Assembly (NCBI GenBank): GCA_945643635.1
Contig: CALZFC010000103.1
Coordinates: forward strand, 716,001-780,000
Direction: 5' to 3'
DNA: 64,000 bases
Source: Allodiplogaster sudhausi
Taxonomy: Eukaryota; Nematoda; Chromadorea; Rhabditida; Diplogasteridae
Position numbers and translations under genes: made by a program. Positions 33,646-44,719 of this stretch are shown in pieces. The first letter of the stretch is position 1. Each line of letters begins with the position of its first letter. The notes beneath the pieces are model-generated. The model did not search any database, was not told the origin of the DNA, and saw only the letters and a list, made by a program, of their open reading frames with translations.

Positions 33646-36090
33646 TTAGAGCTTGACAAACTGAGACAATGATAGCAGATGTTGAAGACGGGAAGCGGAG
33701 CCACGTCCGTTATTCAAAGCAAGTCGTCGTCGTCTCTTCTTCTGCATCATCGTAGCGTTTTCATGCTTGTACTTATCGAGTCGAAGATTCTGGGAATCCG
33801 CGCACTTGCACTCCGTATCCCACTTTGTAGCGTGACGTAATAGTCCTTCAGCCAACTCCCTCATACTTGCCTTTGCCGGAATATCCTGTAAACCAAACAA
33901 TAAATAGCTAGCTGCGAAATATAATTATATTATATGCGCAAAAGGAATGATAATTATATGTCCTTTTAAAGTAGTGTTGGTGTGCGAATATACAACATTG
34001 TCTTTTGTATCATTTTAATAATTTGGAAAGATTTTTTTTTAAAGTACTGACACAGAAGGAAGCATTGCATGATTCTTGCGGGCTGTTTGTCAGCGGCTCG
34101 TTTTGTAGTATCCGCAGCTCGACATTCCACTCGTCCGGGTCATAGTCCGCAGTGACTGGCGCTCCGTTAACCATTCCGACGTACACGCGTCCAACGTAGT
34201 CAAGCAGTGCTAAAAATATTTGTTTCTAAAAAATAATGAAATTCATGAAGTAACCTTTAAATGCCGGGAGAGTAGTTGATGCATAACCGCACAGCTCCGA
34301 GTAGTAATTCCTCAGATCCATCTTGGGCACGAAAGCGAGAGCACAGCATGAACGAACGATGTCCTTGCCAGCGACTGACAGTGAGTTGTAAGACCGAACA
34401 AGCCCCTCTCTCTAAAAAAGGGCATTAAAATTCTAAAAAGTTGGTGTGCGAATATTTTTAGATTTTATTTTTTTTAAGACCAACCAAACAAATTATTTTA
34501 AGATTTTATTATAATACTTCTAACTTTATTAGCAATAACTTTCAATAAGATAATGTAGAAAAATAATAATAATGATAACATATTTAATGCAAAACCGACA
34601 TCACAACCTGAACACATCTCCACACATTCTGTATAAAGTGGAAGAAGCAGCGTCGAATCTCCACGGCTGGGTACACTTTTGAAGCAGCAGAAGATATGGC
34701 CTTTTCAAAATCTAAAAAAAAAACAATTCTTAAGTAATTTATGAATATAAAATCAGTTCCTATAATCTCGATGAAAAATAACGAAATTGTATAACAAACT
34801 CACTCACCACACGAGATGGTGTCTGGCGGGCTAAGCATTCCAAGTGTCAGAAGAGCTCGGAACACGTCCTCGTAGTCTCGAGCAGATTTCCCCTGAAGGA
34901 GACAAAAGGCTGACGGCACGAACAGTCTTCCGATCTGCAAATGAAAATATTTGAAATAAAAGTAAAATGAGCACCTGTTCTTTAAAAATCGCGATTTTCG
35001 AGAAATTTTAACCATAATATAATATCCAAGTCTTTTCTTACTAACTATCGTGGGTCACCAACCATTACTCTAATGATGAAGCATTGCTTCCATGGAGTCT
35101 GCGTGATCCGAAATGTTCCATCGACGGCCCAAGCGTGAACTTCTTCCATACTTCGTAAACCTTCTGATGTAGCGAACAAGAGGAAGCCATCACTGCCCGA
35201 GGTGGAAGAATTGTGACGACAGAATGGAGAACCTAACAATTTCCTATTGAATTGAATGTACCATTTTATTAATTATTTACCGTGTATTGCATGAGTGCCC
35301 CGACGAGCAAATAAATAGTATTAAATTTTATTTACCACTTTGATCAAAGAGTGGCTGCACCGGGCTGTATGGGTAGGATGCTGACGAACTTCCTCGGTTT
35401 GGTGCTGCTCGTGCAGTTGCCTTTGTAAGTGCACACTTACTAGGCAGGTAAGGAGCCACATGAGCAGGTGCACTTACAACAGCAAGCCTCACTGATTCAG
35501 CTATCGGCAACGTCTGTCGATAAACTTTTGCAAACTTTCGGACGGTGTAAGTCTGAAACAATAGAACACTATTACAGTATTCCAAACTGCCATATTTCAA
35601 GAGAAATGTTCCGACATTTTATGAAATTGCCAGTGGGCAGGGCACCCCCTGGCACGGGCAATTTCATAAAATGTCGGAAAATATCTGGATCATGCATTCG
35701 TGCTAACTAAGCCCCGGCTTTCGATATCGGCCTCGGCGCCGTGGTCGACTACTATCCTTGGACTCTTCGGAAAAAAAACTAGGCTATCACCTTTTACATA
35801 ACATACATCCTCATCAGAAAAACCCTTGCCAGTCGAAAGTCAGCAGGAGAAGTAGGCTCTTTTCCAGAGTAGGATCTCTTAACCTCCTCTGGAAAATCCG
35901 ATGGGGGATGGTTGTGAGGCTTTCCACCAGGAGAAACAGCGTCATTTTCTATGACACCTATCGCTGAGCAGTTTCTCACAATGCACCTGAACGGATAGGA
36001 TCCTTGTTGAATAGACTTTTTTCGTAATGAAAAATTTTCCCGACGAAGAAATATGAAAGAAATATTTGCGCAACTGTCCTTGTGCGCAAC
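33646..36090 (-). CDS. MULE-type transposase with FLYWCH-like zinc finger
   Basis: On the minus strand, exons in coding order are a 5' exon ending at 35824 (start uncertain), 35336-35552, 35063-35232, 34808-34934, 34608-34711, 34255-34411, 34052-34209 and 33646-33885. Phases fit, and the last seven sum to 1173 nt ending in TAA (390 aa). The 5' exon has a FLYWCH-like pattern (FRCIVRNCSA then HNHPPSDFPEE). The MULE core is clear: WAVDGTFRITQTPWKQCF holds the first catalytic Asp; DFEKAISSAASKVYPAVEI then CFFHFIQNVWR holds the second Asp and the C-x-x-H; DYVGRVYVGM and EWN follow. The C-terminus is basic (QKKRRRRLALNN). The donor of the 5' exon (GTTTTT) is weak, so its junction is the least certain part. 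Function: cut-and-paste transposition of this element. Confidence 0.8.
35609..35681. repeat. Small inverted repeat in a transposase intron
   Basis: CCGACATTTTATGAAATTGCC and its complement flank about 25 bp containing GGGCAGGGCACCCCCTGGCA. It may be a nested mini-element or a regulatory hairpin; it lies between the first two transposase exons. Confidence 0.6.
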
Positions 36091-37225
36091 TGTCCTTGTG
36101 CGCAAATGTCCCGTGTGCGCAAGTGTCAGTGCGCAAGTGTCTGCGCGCAAATAGAATCCACCCCATTTTCCCGTCTCGCAAACCTGTCACAGGTTCTATA
36201 TTTTTATCTGTTGTAGCTCGATAATAATATGTAAGAACTTTGAAAACTTGAAAACTAAAAATCTCTAATGGTAAGGCGAAGAACGATGATTACAAAAAAG
36301 TAGCGTAATTCCAAGCCGTCTTATTTATTTGTATGTGATGCAGGCTTAACGTAAAAAGATATTAAAAGGTCCATAGGAGTTCTTTTATTAGAGATTGATT
36401 AAGTTTAGAATGATATTTCAGTCGCCACGGTCGAGTGTCTTCTTCGCTTGGCCGACCGCTTCAGCATGCAAGTCGTTCTTCATTCGTGCGAGGAGTTCCT
36501 GCGAGGGCCTGACAGCGAGGAGATTCCACTCGCGAAGAAGCTGCTGTGGTCTGACCAGTACAGACTGTCGAGTCTTCAGGTGCATACTTAATTTGATACA
36601 TATCGCTCGAAGCGCTTCAGAGTTATTCGGAGCAGACATGCAGCTCGGACCGTCCTTTGTAGCCCGAAATCTTGGCGCGCTCCACAGTTATCAACCCCAT
36701 GCATTTAGGAACACACGGATTTTTTACATCTCAGATTCCACTATTTAGTCCGTCCTTTAGAAACAAATATTTTTTTTTACTTTACTGTTCACAAGCCTTC
36801 AATTCATTTCATTCCGAAGCGGAAACACGACGTCTATGATATATGTATCACTTCCAGTCCATCTGCTTCAACGCGCTCAAGTCGATTGACGACGTCAATA
36901 TGCTCAAGTTCAAGAAGGAGTACTGCGAACTCACGGACAAGACGAAGGCTGCGCTGGGCGAGAGGATTCTCGAGCTGTCCATGGGTTGAGCCTCGCATCC
37001 CTCCTGCCAGACTCATCCCCTCAATTCCGCTATATTTTTCGTCATTTTGTTTCTTATTGTCCTCTTACTCTTTTACTTTCTCTTTTTTTCTGTTATCATT
37101 CCGAGGAGATCTTTATCCAGCAAGGGTTTTTTACATTGACTGCCAGAAATTGAAGAGTATTGCTGATACGATTTGTGTGTATCCTCATAAGCCCTAAATT
37201 GACTTGTTCAAGTTAGCTGCTTTCC

Positions 37226-37364
37226 ATCCGATAAAAATTTGTCGCTTAGGCGATGTGAAATGATGGGTTAAATTCGGTGAATATCTCCCGTTAGCCAGTC
37301 TCAGGCCTTTATTTATAAATTGATATTCTGCTTGCATAATTTTGGCAAAATTTCATTTTCAAAT
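37226..37364 (+). promoter_or_regulatory. Conserved upstream box, copy E10 (MB10)
   Basis: CCGATAAAAATTTGTCGCTT, GGCGATGTGAAATGATGGGT, TAAATTCGGTGAATATCTCC and GTCTCAGGCCTTTATTTAT. It precedes a dead gene by about 94 bp. Confidence 0.5.
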
Positions 37365-37458
37365 AAATTAACTAATAAGTGAGGAAATGTAATCCTTGGC
37401 TGCTGATGGCTCTTTCGTTCCAGAGCTTTCTGAAGTAAACTCCATCGTCTGCAGCGAT

Positions 37459-39725
37459 ATGTCAGGTATGCTCAATTTTTCTCATTACTCTTTTTTTTCT
37501 TCATATTTTTGCTTCTATGATGCTACCACATTTTTAAGCCTGTATTCTTCATCGTAAATGATACATTGGCCATGCCGGGAAGATTTTTATTTCAAAGATT
37601 ATCTACAGAGTTTCTTTAAAGCATTATATTGATCTTCAGGCGGGGGGGGGATGTAGAGCCAGAAAAATGAATGCCCTTTTTCGATGTCAAAAGCACCTTT
37701 ATTGGGGGGAACTGTTTTTTCAAGCAACAATTATTCTCCGAGAGGTTCAATAAAATTCTGGGAACACAGGGAGAGGGGGCCATCTCTGCATAAAATACCA
37801 CATAAATTGGAAAATACCATCAGCCGAACAACATTTCATGTATATCCAATGCATTTCTTCAGCTTGGGCAGACCTTCTGCACCAAGGACAGTAGCTGGGG
37901 ATTACCGGCATTCATCGCGTTGAACAAGGCACTCGACCTAAAGAATGGCTTCATCCGCGAAGAAGACGGTGGCGTCGTGGTCGAGGCGTCACCGTCACGA
38001 AACTCATCGGCTTGCCGTATGTCATTGTAAAGTTTTATTGTTGGGATTTAAGATGTCTTATTGCAATTATCGCCGGTCAAATTTTCTTTTTCAACATTGG
38101 TCATTTGGTGAGTTTATTTCTAAAAACACTAATTCGAGACTAAATTATAGGATTAATCACAATTTCATGTTCTTTGATTCTGTAGTAATTATTTTATGCA
38201 CGGTGTATGTAATTTAACTGTGATTAATTGCACTGTGCACGTAATTTTTTACCCTGCAAATGATTAACTGCTTAATTATCTACTCTTTCAGTGTGTCAAC
38301 TCTCTGCGACTTCACGGCCCCTCAGCCTAATCACACTGACGTCGCTCTCATCGTGGAGGGGAAGCAACTGCATGTCTGCAAGGCCATATCTTATCTCTTT
38401 TAACATCCTGTGCTTCACAAAACTCTATTTTCAGTACTTCGCCTACCACTCGCCCGTTTTCCACTCGATGTTCTTCTCGGACTTGGCCGAGAAGTCAACG
38501 AAGGAGATTCCACTCAAGGACGCCAATTATGTCGAGTTCGTGGAACTTCTCCACGTCATCTTTCCGTCCCACAAACCGATCACAGGTTCTTTACTTTCAT
38601 CTGAGTTCGATTACAGTGGTAATATGAATATGTTGGACCAAGAATGAGTGTTATATAAAAAGAAACATCATTCTGAACCTTCTTAATCATTTGAATATGA
38701 TGCTGCATAAAAAAGTGTTTAAAAATGCAGAAGAGTTATTTTATGAGAGATTGATATAAGTTAAAATATCTTTCAGTCGCCACGGTCGAGTCTCTTCTTC
38801 GCTTGGCTGACCGCTTCAGCATGCAGTTCGTTCTGCATTCGTGCGAGGAGTTCCTGCGAGTGTCGGACAGCAGGACGATTCCACTGGTGAAGAAGTTGCT
38901 CTGGTCAGACCAGAACAGACTGACCAGTCTTCAGGTGAATACTTCTTTGGATATCCTGCTCGTATGCTGGTCACTGGTACGCACTCATTAAAATGATGCC
39001 ACAAATCTGCGCCTTCCAAAATGGATGCATGAAATAGCATACGAATTTATAGCCCTACCCTAGTTTGGGTATAATATATAAAGTTTCAAAGTTTCAAAGT
39101 TTATTCCACAACCACTAACTGTATAATATATAATGTATAATATATAATGTATATATTTTTTAGAATTCAATTCAAGGTGTCCTCGGGATTTTCTTTTATT
39201 TCTATCCATTTGCTTGAGCTGGCACTGTCGAATTTCTTCTCCGGCTGGCCGACCGATTCAACTTGCGAGTTGTGTTGTGCGAATGCGAGAACTTCTTGTG
39301 TGGCGCGGAGAACGGCGAAATTCTGATCGAGACCAAGCTGCTCTTGGCCGACCGCTTCCGACTCGGCCGACGCCTGGTATCTAGTTACATATCCGGCTGG
39401 TCTGCCAGAGATGACAAGAAGCACGTGCATCTCTGCAGATATTATAGACGCCTTATATATGCAAACGTGCACGTTCTTCTATTCCTTATATCTGCATTGC
39501 CAATCACTGTTTAAATAGGGGTCCTCCCGAAAAAAGCGTCCCTAACGAGAAGGAGGATGAATTTGGAGAAGTTTTCATTTGTTAGAGATAACTACTATTT
39601 TTAGTCCGTCTGTTTGAACACGCTCAAATCGATTGGCGATGTCAAGCTGCTCAAGGCCAAGAAGGAGTACGGCGACCTCACGGACAAGACGAAGGCTGGG
39701 CGAGAGGATACTCGAGCTGCGCTGA
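37459..39725 (+). pseudogene. MB10: MATH-BTB pseudogene lacking exons 2-3, with a second divergent exon 7
   Basis: The ATGTCAG exon (37459-37465) is present, but exons 2 and 3 are replaced by unrelated sequence with poly-G runs (about 37600-37800). Exon 4 (37863-38016) has lost 4 nt in the VEATVTV region. Exon 5 (38292-38385) has donor AT instead of GT, exon 6 is 38435-38585, exon 7 is 38777-38934 (open), and exon 8 (39605-39725) is 5 nt short, which shifts the frame past its stop. Between exons 7 and 8 lies another open exon 7-like segment, 39219-39376, exactly 158 nt with splice sites but diverged ([40 protein letters not shown]). Confidence 0.8.
39117..39160. repeat. Short AT-rich tandem repeat
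   Basis: Three units of about 14 bp, GTATAATATATAAT, preceded by triplicated AAGTTTC, lie just upstream of the extra exon 7 of MB10. Confidence 0.75.
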
Positions 39726-39989
39726 GCGTAGCTTTCCTCCTCCTTCCCTTCCACCCGTGTCACTGCCTTTCCTCTCGCTCCCTTTTCTCGTTGTATACTT
39801 TTATTACTCTCTCCTTCTCACTAATTGATTAGTTAAGATGTTGCCATTACGATACCTAGCAGTACAGATTCTTCTTCATTTCTTTTCCAAAGATCTTTAT
39901 TGCTTTAACTTGAAGACCTCATTTTGCAAAACACGCGTTTTGTATAATCTTATAAGCTTTTACTTGGCTCATTAGAATTGGCAGCTTTC

Positions 39990-40140
39990 CATTCGATAAA
40001 TTTTTCGCCATATTTAGACGATGTGAAGTGATGGGACGAATTCGGTGAAGATCTACCGTGTGCCAGTTGTGCGCATTTATTTATCTACTGTTGTTCTTCT
40101 TGCCGACCTTTAAATGCTTACTCCAATTTTTTTTATTCTG
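39990..40140 (+). promoter_or_regulatory. Conserved upstream box, copy E11 (MB11)
   Basis: TTCGATAAATTTTTCGCCAT, ATTTAGACGATGTGAAGTGA, GAATTCGGTGAAGATCTACC and GTTGTTCTTCTTGCCGACC. It ends about 111 bp before the ATG of an intact gene. Confidence 0.55.
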
Positions 40141-40250
40141 ATGTGTTCATATGTGAGAAATCGTTATCCTTTGCTGCTGCTAGTTGATGTTGCTAACTAT
40201 TTTTTTTCATTCCAGACCGTTCCGACTTAATCTCCAGTGTCTGCAGTGAC

Positions 40251-42766
40251 ATGCCAGGTATTCCTGTTTTTCCTCGGTTTTTTCCTTGTAAATTTCTTTT
40301 TTTAAAGCGTTGTTCCAACTTTTTAACGTTATAAAGACTGATGTTTTTAAGCTTAAAACAATGGTTGTTACCATTTCTTTGAAAGCTTTGCATTTCTTAT
40401 CTTTTGTGTTCCTTCGAACATAATCGGCACCAAATTGCAGGAAACAATTGTAGTCCTATTGCGGTCGGAAAGATTCGCTTGGACGTGCCGAATCTGGCAG
40501 AGCTGGAGACGAGCGTCTGGTCGCCGGATGTCTCCATCGCCAATCTGCCGTGGTTTGCGTGCATTTTTATGTGTCTATTTATGAAAAGTTATTCGCAAAT
40601 CAGCTATTTTCCAAGACAAAAAGTGGAGAAAATTAGTAGAGCATGCAACGAAATTATTTGGAATTATAGGATAGCGAGAGATTCGCCGGCCCGAAAAAAT
40701 TGGTCAACATGCTCCCAACTATGCTTCTCTTAGAATCTTTATATAATCTTGCAGGAGCTTGGAAGTGAAGCAGCGGTGCGCGGAGGTCACCTTGAACATC
40801 AAGCATTTTGCCGTCTACGCTCACTGCAACAAAGCCGACGAGAGTCCGCACTGGAGCTGCGAAGCATCCATTATGTTCAATCTGCTGTCGCCGAAGGTCG
40901 GCCAGAACACGCATAGCAAAGGACCGGTTAGTTTACTCATGAACTGAGTTTCTCGAAAGCGTTATACAAATCGTTACTAGCAGCATACAAAATTAATACA
41001 ATTCCTTCATTTTGATACCAAAGCTTACGCCCTCCACCCATAAATCAGATATTCACGGATTAGCGGTAAGTAGCTGTGTACTACTTTTCTCTGTGGTGTG
41101 GTTCAAGCGAAGAAATAAGGTCATTATCTCGATTAGATTTTTGAAGAGAGTGGCATAGTCTCGGGTGAGCGACGATAGTTGGCCGGATCCTTAGGGCTGC
41201 TAGCGCTTGCCAGCGCGGGAGTGTTAAGAGAACATCATAGGCGGCGCCGGACTTTGCCCTCCTTTCCTCCATTCTGTGCTATCGAACGTAAAATATAGTA
41301 CCTTTTCAGTTGGTGAAGACCTTCAGCGCCAATAAAGATTACTGGGGATATCCGATGTTCATCGCGTGGGACCAGGCAGTGGACCCTGCGAATGGCTTCA
41401 TCCGCGAAGAGGACGGCGGCATCGTGGTCGAGGCTACGGTCACCGTCACCAAAGTCATCGGCTTGCCGTTTGTGATTATAAAATCTTTTCTCACTCAAGT
41501 TTTAACATATCTCATTGCTATTATCGCTTGTAATTTTTTTTATATTTAACTTTTTTCGGGGCTAAATTACTCGAAGAGTCACAATTTGCTGTTCTCCGCT
41601 TTCTGTGTTATTTTATTTTTCAGTGTTTCGCGTCTCTGCGACTTCACGGCCCCTCAGCCGAATCTCACGGACGTCGCTCTCATCATCGAGGAGAAACCAC
41701 TGCACGTCAGCAAGACGGTATCTTATTTTTCTTTATTAATACGCAATTTTACCATTTTCCATTGCTATTATATGGTTAAGCTCTCAGAAGAGCCATTTCT
41801 TCTTTAAATGTTTTAGCCTTTTATTGTTCCTAGTCTCAAAACTTCGTATAGACTATGGTCTTTTACTCTTCAAAATTGTGTAAATTAAAAAGAAATTTTT
41901 TTCAGTACCTCGCCTTCCACTCGCCGTTCTTCCACTCTCTGTTCTTCTTGGAGTTTTCCGAGAAGACAAAGAAGGAGATTCCACTTCCGGACGTCAAGTA
42001 CGACGAGTTCGTGGAACTTCTTCACGTCATCTTTCCGTCCCACAAACCTGTCACAGGTTAATTATTTTCGTCTGTAGTAATGCGATGCCACTAAGAAGTT
42101 TATACAGGAAAAAAATTAGTATGACCTAGAGCGATTATTATATAAAACATTAAAAAAATGAAACGCCATTTAAAAGAAACGCCGCCTTCTTCACTTAAAT
42201 GTGATGCAGCATTAACATAAAAAAGGTAACTACATAAAATGTCCATAAGAGTTGTTTGTGAGTGACTGATTAGAATTTAAAAAGATCTTTCAGTCTTCAC
42301 GGTCGAGTCCCTTCTTCGCTTGGCCGACCGCTTCAGCATGCAGTTCGTGCTGCATTCGTGCGAGGAATTCCTGCGAGGGCCGGACAGCGAGGAGATTCCG
42401 ATCGCGAAGAAGCTGCTCTGGTCTGACCAGTACAGACTGGCCAATCTTCAGGTGCGTACTTCATTTGATACATTCGAGCCGCTGCAGACCAATTTAGAAC
42501 GATTTGGTTGAACAAAACAAATACAACGACTTCTAAAAACATGCATACATTAATTTAAAAGCAGAAGCAGGCTTTTAAAGTGTTAGGACGAAATGCGTGC
42601 TTGAAAGCGTAGCGACCTGGGTATTTGTCCTCCTTTGCAGTCCGTCTGCCTGCAGTCGCTCAAGTCGGTCCCCGAGATCAAGGCGCTCAAGGCAAGCAAG
42701 GAGTTCGGAGAGTTCTCGAGCAAGATGAAGGACGAGCTGGCCGAGAGGATTCTCGAGATGGGCTGA
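40251..42766 (+). CDS. MB11: intact MATH-BTB protein (325 aa)
   Basis: Exons are 40251-40257 (ATGCCAG), 40441-40552, 40755-40926, 41310-41467, 41624-41717, 41906-42056, 42294-42451 and 42641-42766: 978 nt, open, GT/AG throughout (two donors are GTTTG). [108 protein letters not shown]-terminus: [19 protein letters not shown], then SVCLQSLKSVPEIKALKASK and ERILEMG. This exon 8 differs from both main subtypes. MB6 exon 2 is its closest relative in the array. A CT-repeat tract begins just after the stop. Confidence 0.85.
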
Positions 42767-42776
42767 GCGCGCAGTA

Positions 42777-42829
42777 TATGATTTTCTCTCTGTCTTTCTC
42801 TCTCTATACACTCTCTCTTACCTCTCTCT

Positions 42830-42884
<55 letters not shown>

Positions 42885-42890
42885 ACTCTC
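42777..42890. repeat. (CT)n tract downstream of MB11
   Basis: Runs of CTCTCT with TTTCTC interruptions fill the first 120 bases or so after the MB11 stop codon. Confidence 0.9.
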
Positions 42891-43046
42891 TACACGTTTC
42901 TATGTTGCCATTTATCCCTTTCTCCTCGTCCTCTCTCATAGCTTCCCGCACTGTAACTTTATTGAGAAATCAACCTTTGCAACTCATTTATTTAGTGCTT
43001 GATGTTATCTTAAGCTCTGACTTGGCTCAGTCGAATTACCGATTTT

Positions 43047-43085
43047 TCATTTAATAAAGTTTTTTCGATGTGAAATGATGGTAAT
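43047..43085 (+). promoter_or_regulatory. Truncated conserved upstream box (after MB11)
   Basis: Only TTTCATTTAATAAAGTTTTT and TCGATGTGAAATGATGG are left; the sequence then switches to unrelated DNA leading to the inverted unit MB12. This marks the edge of a deletion or inversion in the array. Confidence 0.4.
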
Positions 43086-44640
43086 GTATTGCAGGCATGT
43101 TTAAATTGCACTTCAACCTGGCAATAAAATGTTTAAAAAACATATTGTTGCTAGATGTGTTCTTATATCTTCTCCAACGGTGTTCGGTAGAAGTTTGTGT
43201 GTTTACGATGTCAAACGACAAAGATCTCACATTGCTATGAAGGAAGAAACAGGATAGAATTCTATGCCAGTGTCGCAACAAGATGAAAAAATCTGTGGAA
43301 GGACAAAGCCGCGTTGGTAAATAGAGCGAGATATTGAGAGAGAGGGAGAGAGAGAGCTAGAGAAAGAGATAGAGAGAGTGGACTCAGGGACACAGAGTCT
43401 CTTCCTAGCGTTTGAGTATGAAGATCCTCTCGAGCAGCGCTACCTTCATCTCACTCGAGAACTCGTCGTACTCGAGCGTTCCCTTCAGGGCCTTCACTTC
43501 GTCGACCGTCTTCAGCGATTCCAGGCAGAAGAACTGAAATCCACTGAATAATTATACACATTCTACATCTTGAAAATGTAGTATTATAATTCTTGTGACT
43601 ATAATATTAAAAAATATTTCAGAGTAATCAAAAGAAAGCCAATTACATGCTTGAACGCGCGCGTGCTCGCTAATAAGAAAGAAGAAAATATTTAAATGTT
43701 CGTTAGTGAAGCGAGTTTTACTATTAAAAATCGATCATTTCTGATCATGTCATAATAAGATAACCAGTTTTTGCCTATAAAATTTCAATTTAAATATTTT
43801 CAATGCAATTTCTCATGTACATTATTTTATGTGATATCACAAAGTCAAGAGTACAAAGAAAAATGAAGCCAACCTGAACTCGCTCGAGGTGAAACATATC
43901 GGCGTAAAGAAGCTTCCTCTCGAGTTGAATTCTATTGCTGTCCGGTCCACAAAGAAACTGCGCGCACTCGCACACAACGAATTCCATTTTGAATTTCTCC
44001 CGAGGCGGAGAAGACACGCGACCGTCTCGACTGGAATAAAATGACCTGACAAGTCTGGTCACAATTCTTTCTTCGGCGTTATGCTTTTTAATTCTGTTAG
44101 GAAATCATATATTATTTATTTATGTATTAATTAATTAGTAAATATCTTTTTATACCTGCAACCGGCTTACGACTTGGGTAGACGAAGTAGAGTAGCTCAA
44201 CAAACTCTACGTAGTCGACTTTGTCAAGCTTGATCTCCTCCTTGTCCCTCTCCTCCGGGTCCTCGTAGAACATCGTGTAGAAGACGGGCGAGAGTGTAGA
44301 CAAGAACTTAGAATTGTTTATCTACATCTTTAAAGGATGTCACGACACAATGACATGAAAATTAAGACCAAATGTTGAGACATGTCCTAGCAGCGAAAGA
44401 TTCGGAGGGAGAAGGATACAATAGCCACGGTGGTCCTCCGTTCGGGTGAGCGTAACTCGGATATGTAGCGGATCAGATCAGAAGGACTGTGGCAAGGACC
44501 ATTAGCACTGTGCACTGAGAACAGTGAATCGCAGAGGAGCCACCGCACTTGCTTTATAGAGAGAGTGCGGATTGGAATGGGGAGATAAATATAGTGCTGC
44601 TGTAATTAAAAGAGATAGTAAATAGTAAACAATGAATCCT

Positions 44641-44700
44641 CATTGTCAGGGTCCTCGTAGAAATTCGGATACAAGAAAGGCGAGAGCGTCGACAGGAACA
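44641..44700 (-). pseudogene. Duplicate fragment of MB12 exon 6
   Basis: On the minus strand this reads FLSTLSPFLYPNFYEDPD, matching the first third of MB12 exon 6 (FLSTLSPVFYTMFYEDPE) and then stopping. It lies directly beside the inverted-repeat element at 44720, so a duplication accompanied that insertion or came before it. The 330 bp between this fragment and exon 6 hold nothing I recognise. Confidence 0.6.
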
Positions 44701-44719
44701 TACAACTAGTTAGAAAGCA

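Larger units (their letters stand above)
33113..36163. mobile_element. Mutator-like (MULE) transposon, 3051 bp, with 8-bp target duplication
   Basis: Inverted ends GGGTGGACTACATTTGCGCG and the complement of GGGTGGATTCTATTTGCGCG; both continue as GCAGACACTTGCGCAC. CATTTTCC is duplicated at 33105-33112 and 36164-36171, and removing the element plus one copy restores a 151-nt exon identical in length to all paralogues. Just inside each end lie clusters of TTGCGCACA units spaced about 15 bp apart (33120-33310 and about 36065-36150), as in elements with subterminal transposase-binding repeats. The transposase gene runs on the minus strand inside. Nearly identical ends and an unbroken transposase suggest recent activity. 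Confidence 0.9.
31189..36989 (+). pseudogene. MB9: MATH-BTB gene split in exon 6 by a Mutator-like transposon
   Basis: Exons are 31189-31195, 31363-31474, 31780-31948, 32200-32357, 32702-32795, 32983-33112 plus 36172-36192 (one 151-nt exon divided by the insert), 36422-36579 and 36858-36989. Without the 3-kb insert and one copy of its target duplication the coding sum is 981 nt, open throughout: [79 protein letters not shown], ending ELSMG. The insertion is therefore the only visible lesion and looks recent. Intron 5 ends in AAG. A transcript entering the insert would read only a few residues of element sequence in this frame before unrelated sequence. Confidence 0.9.
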
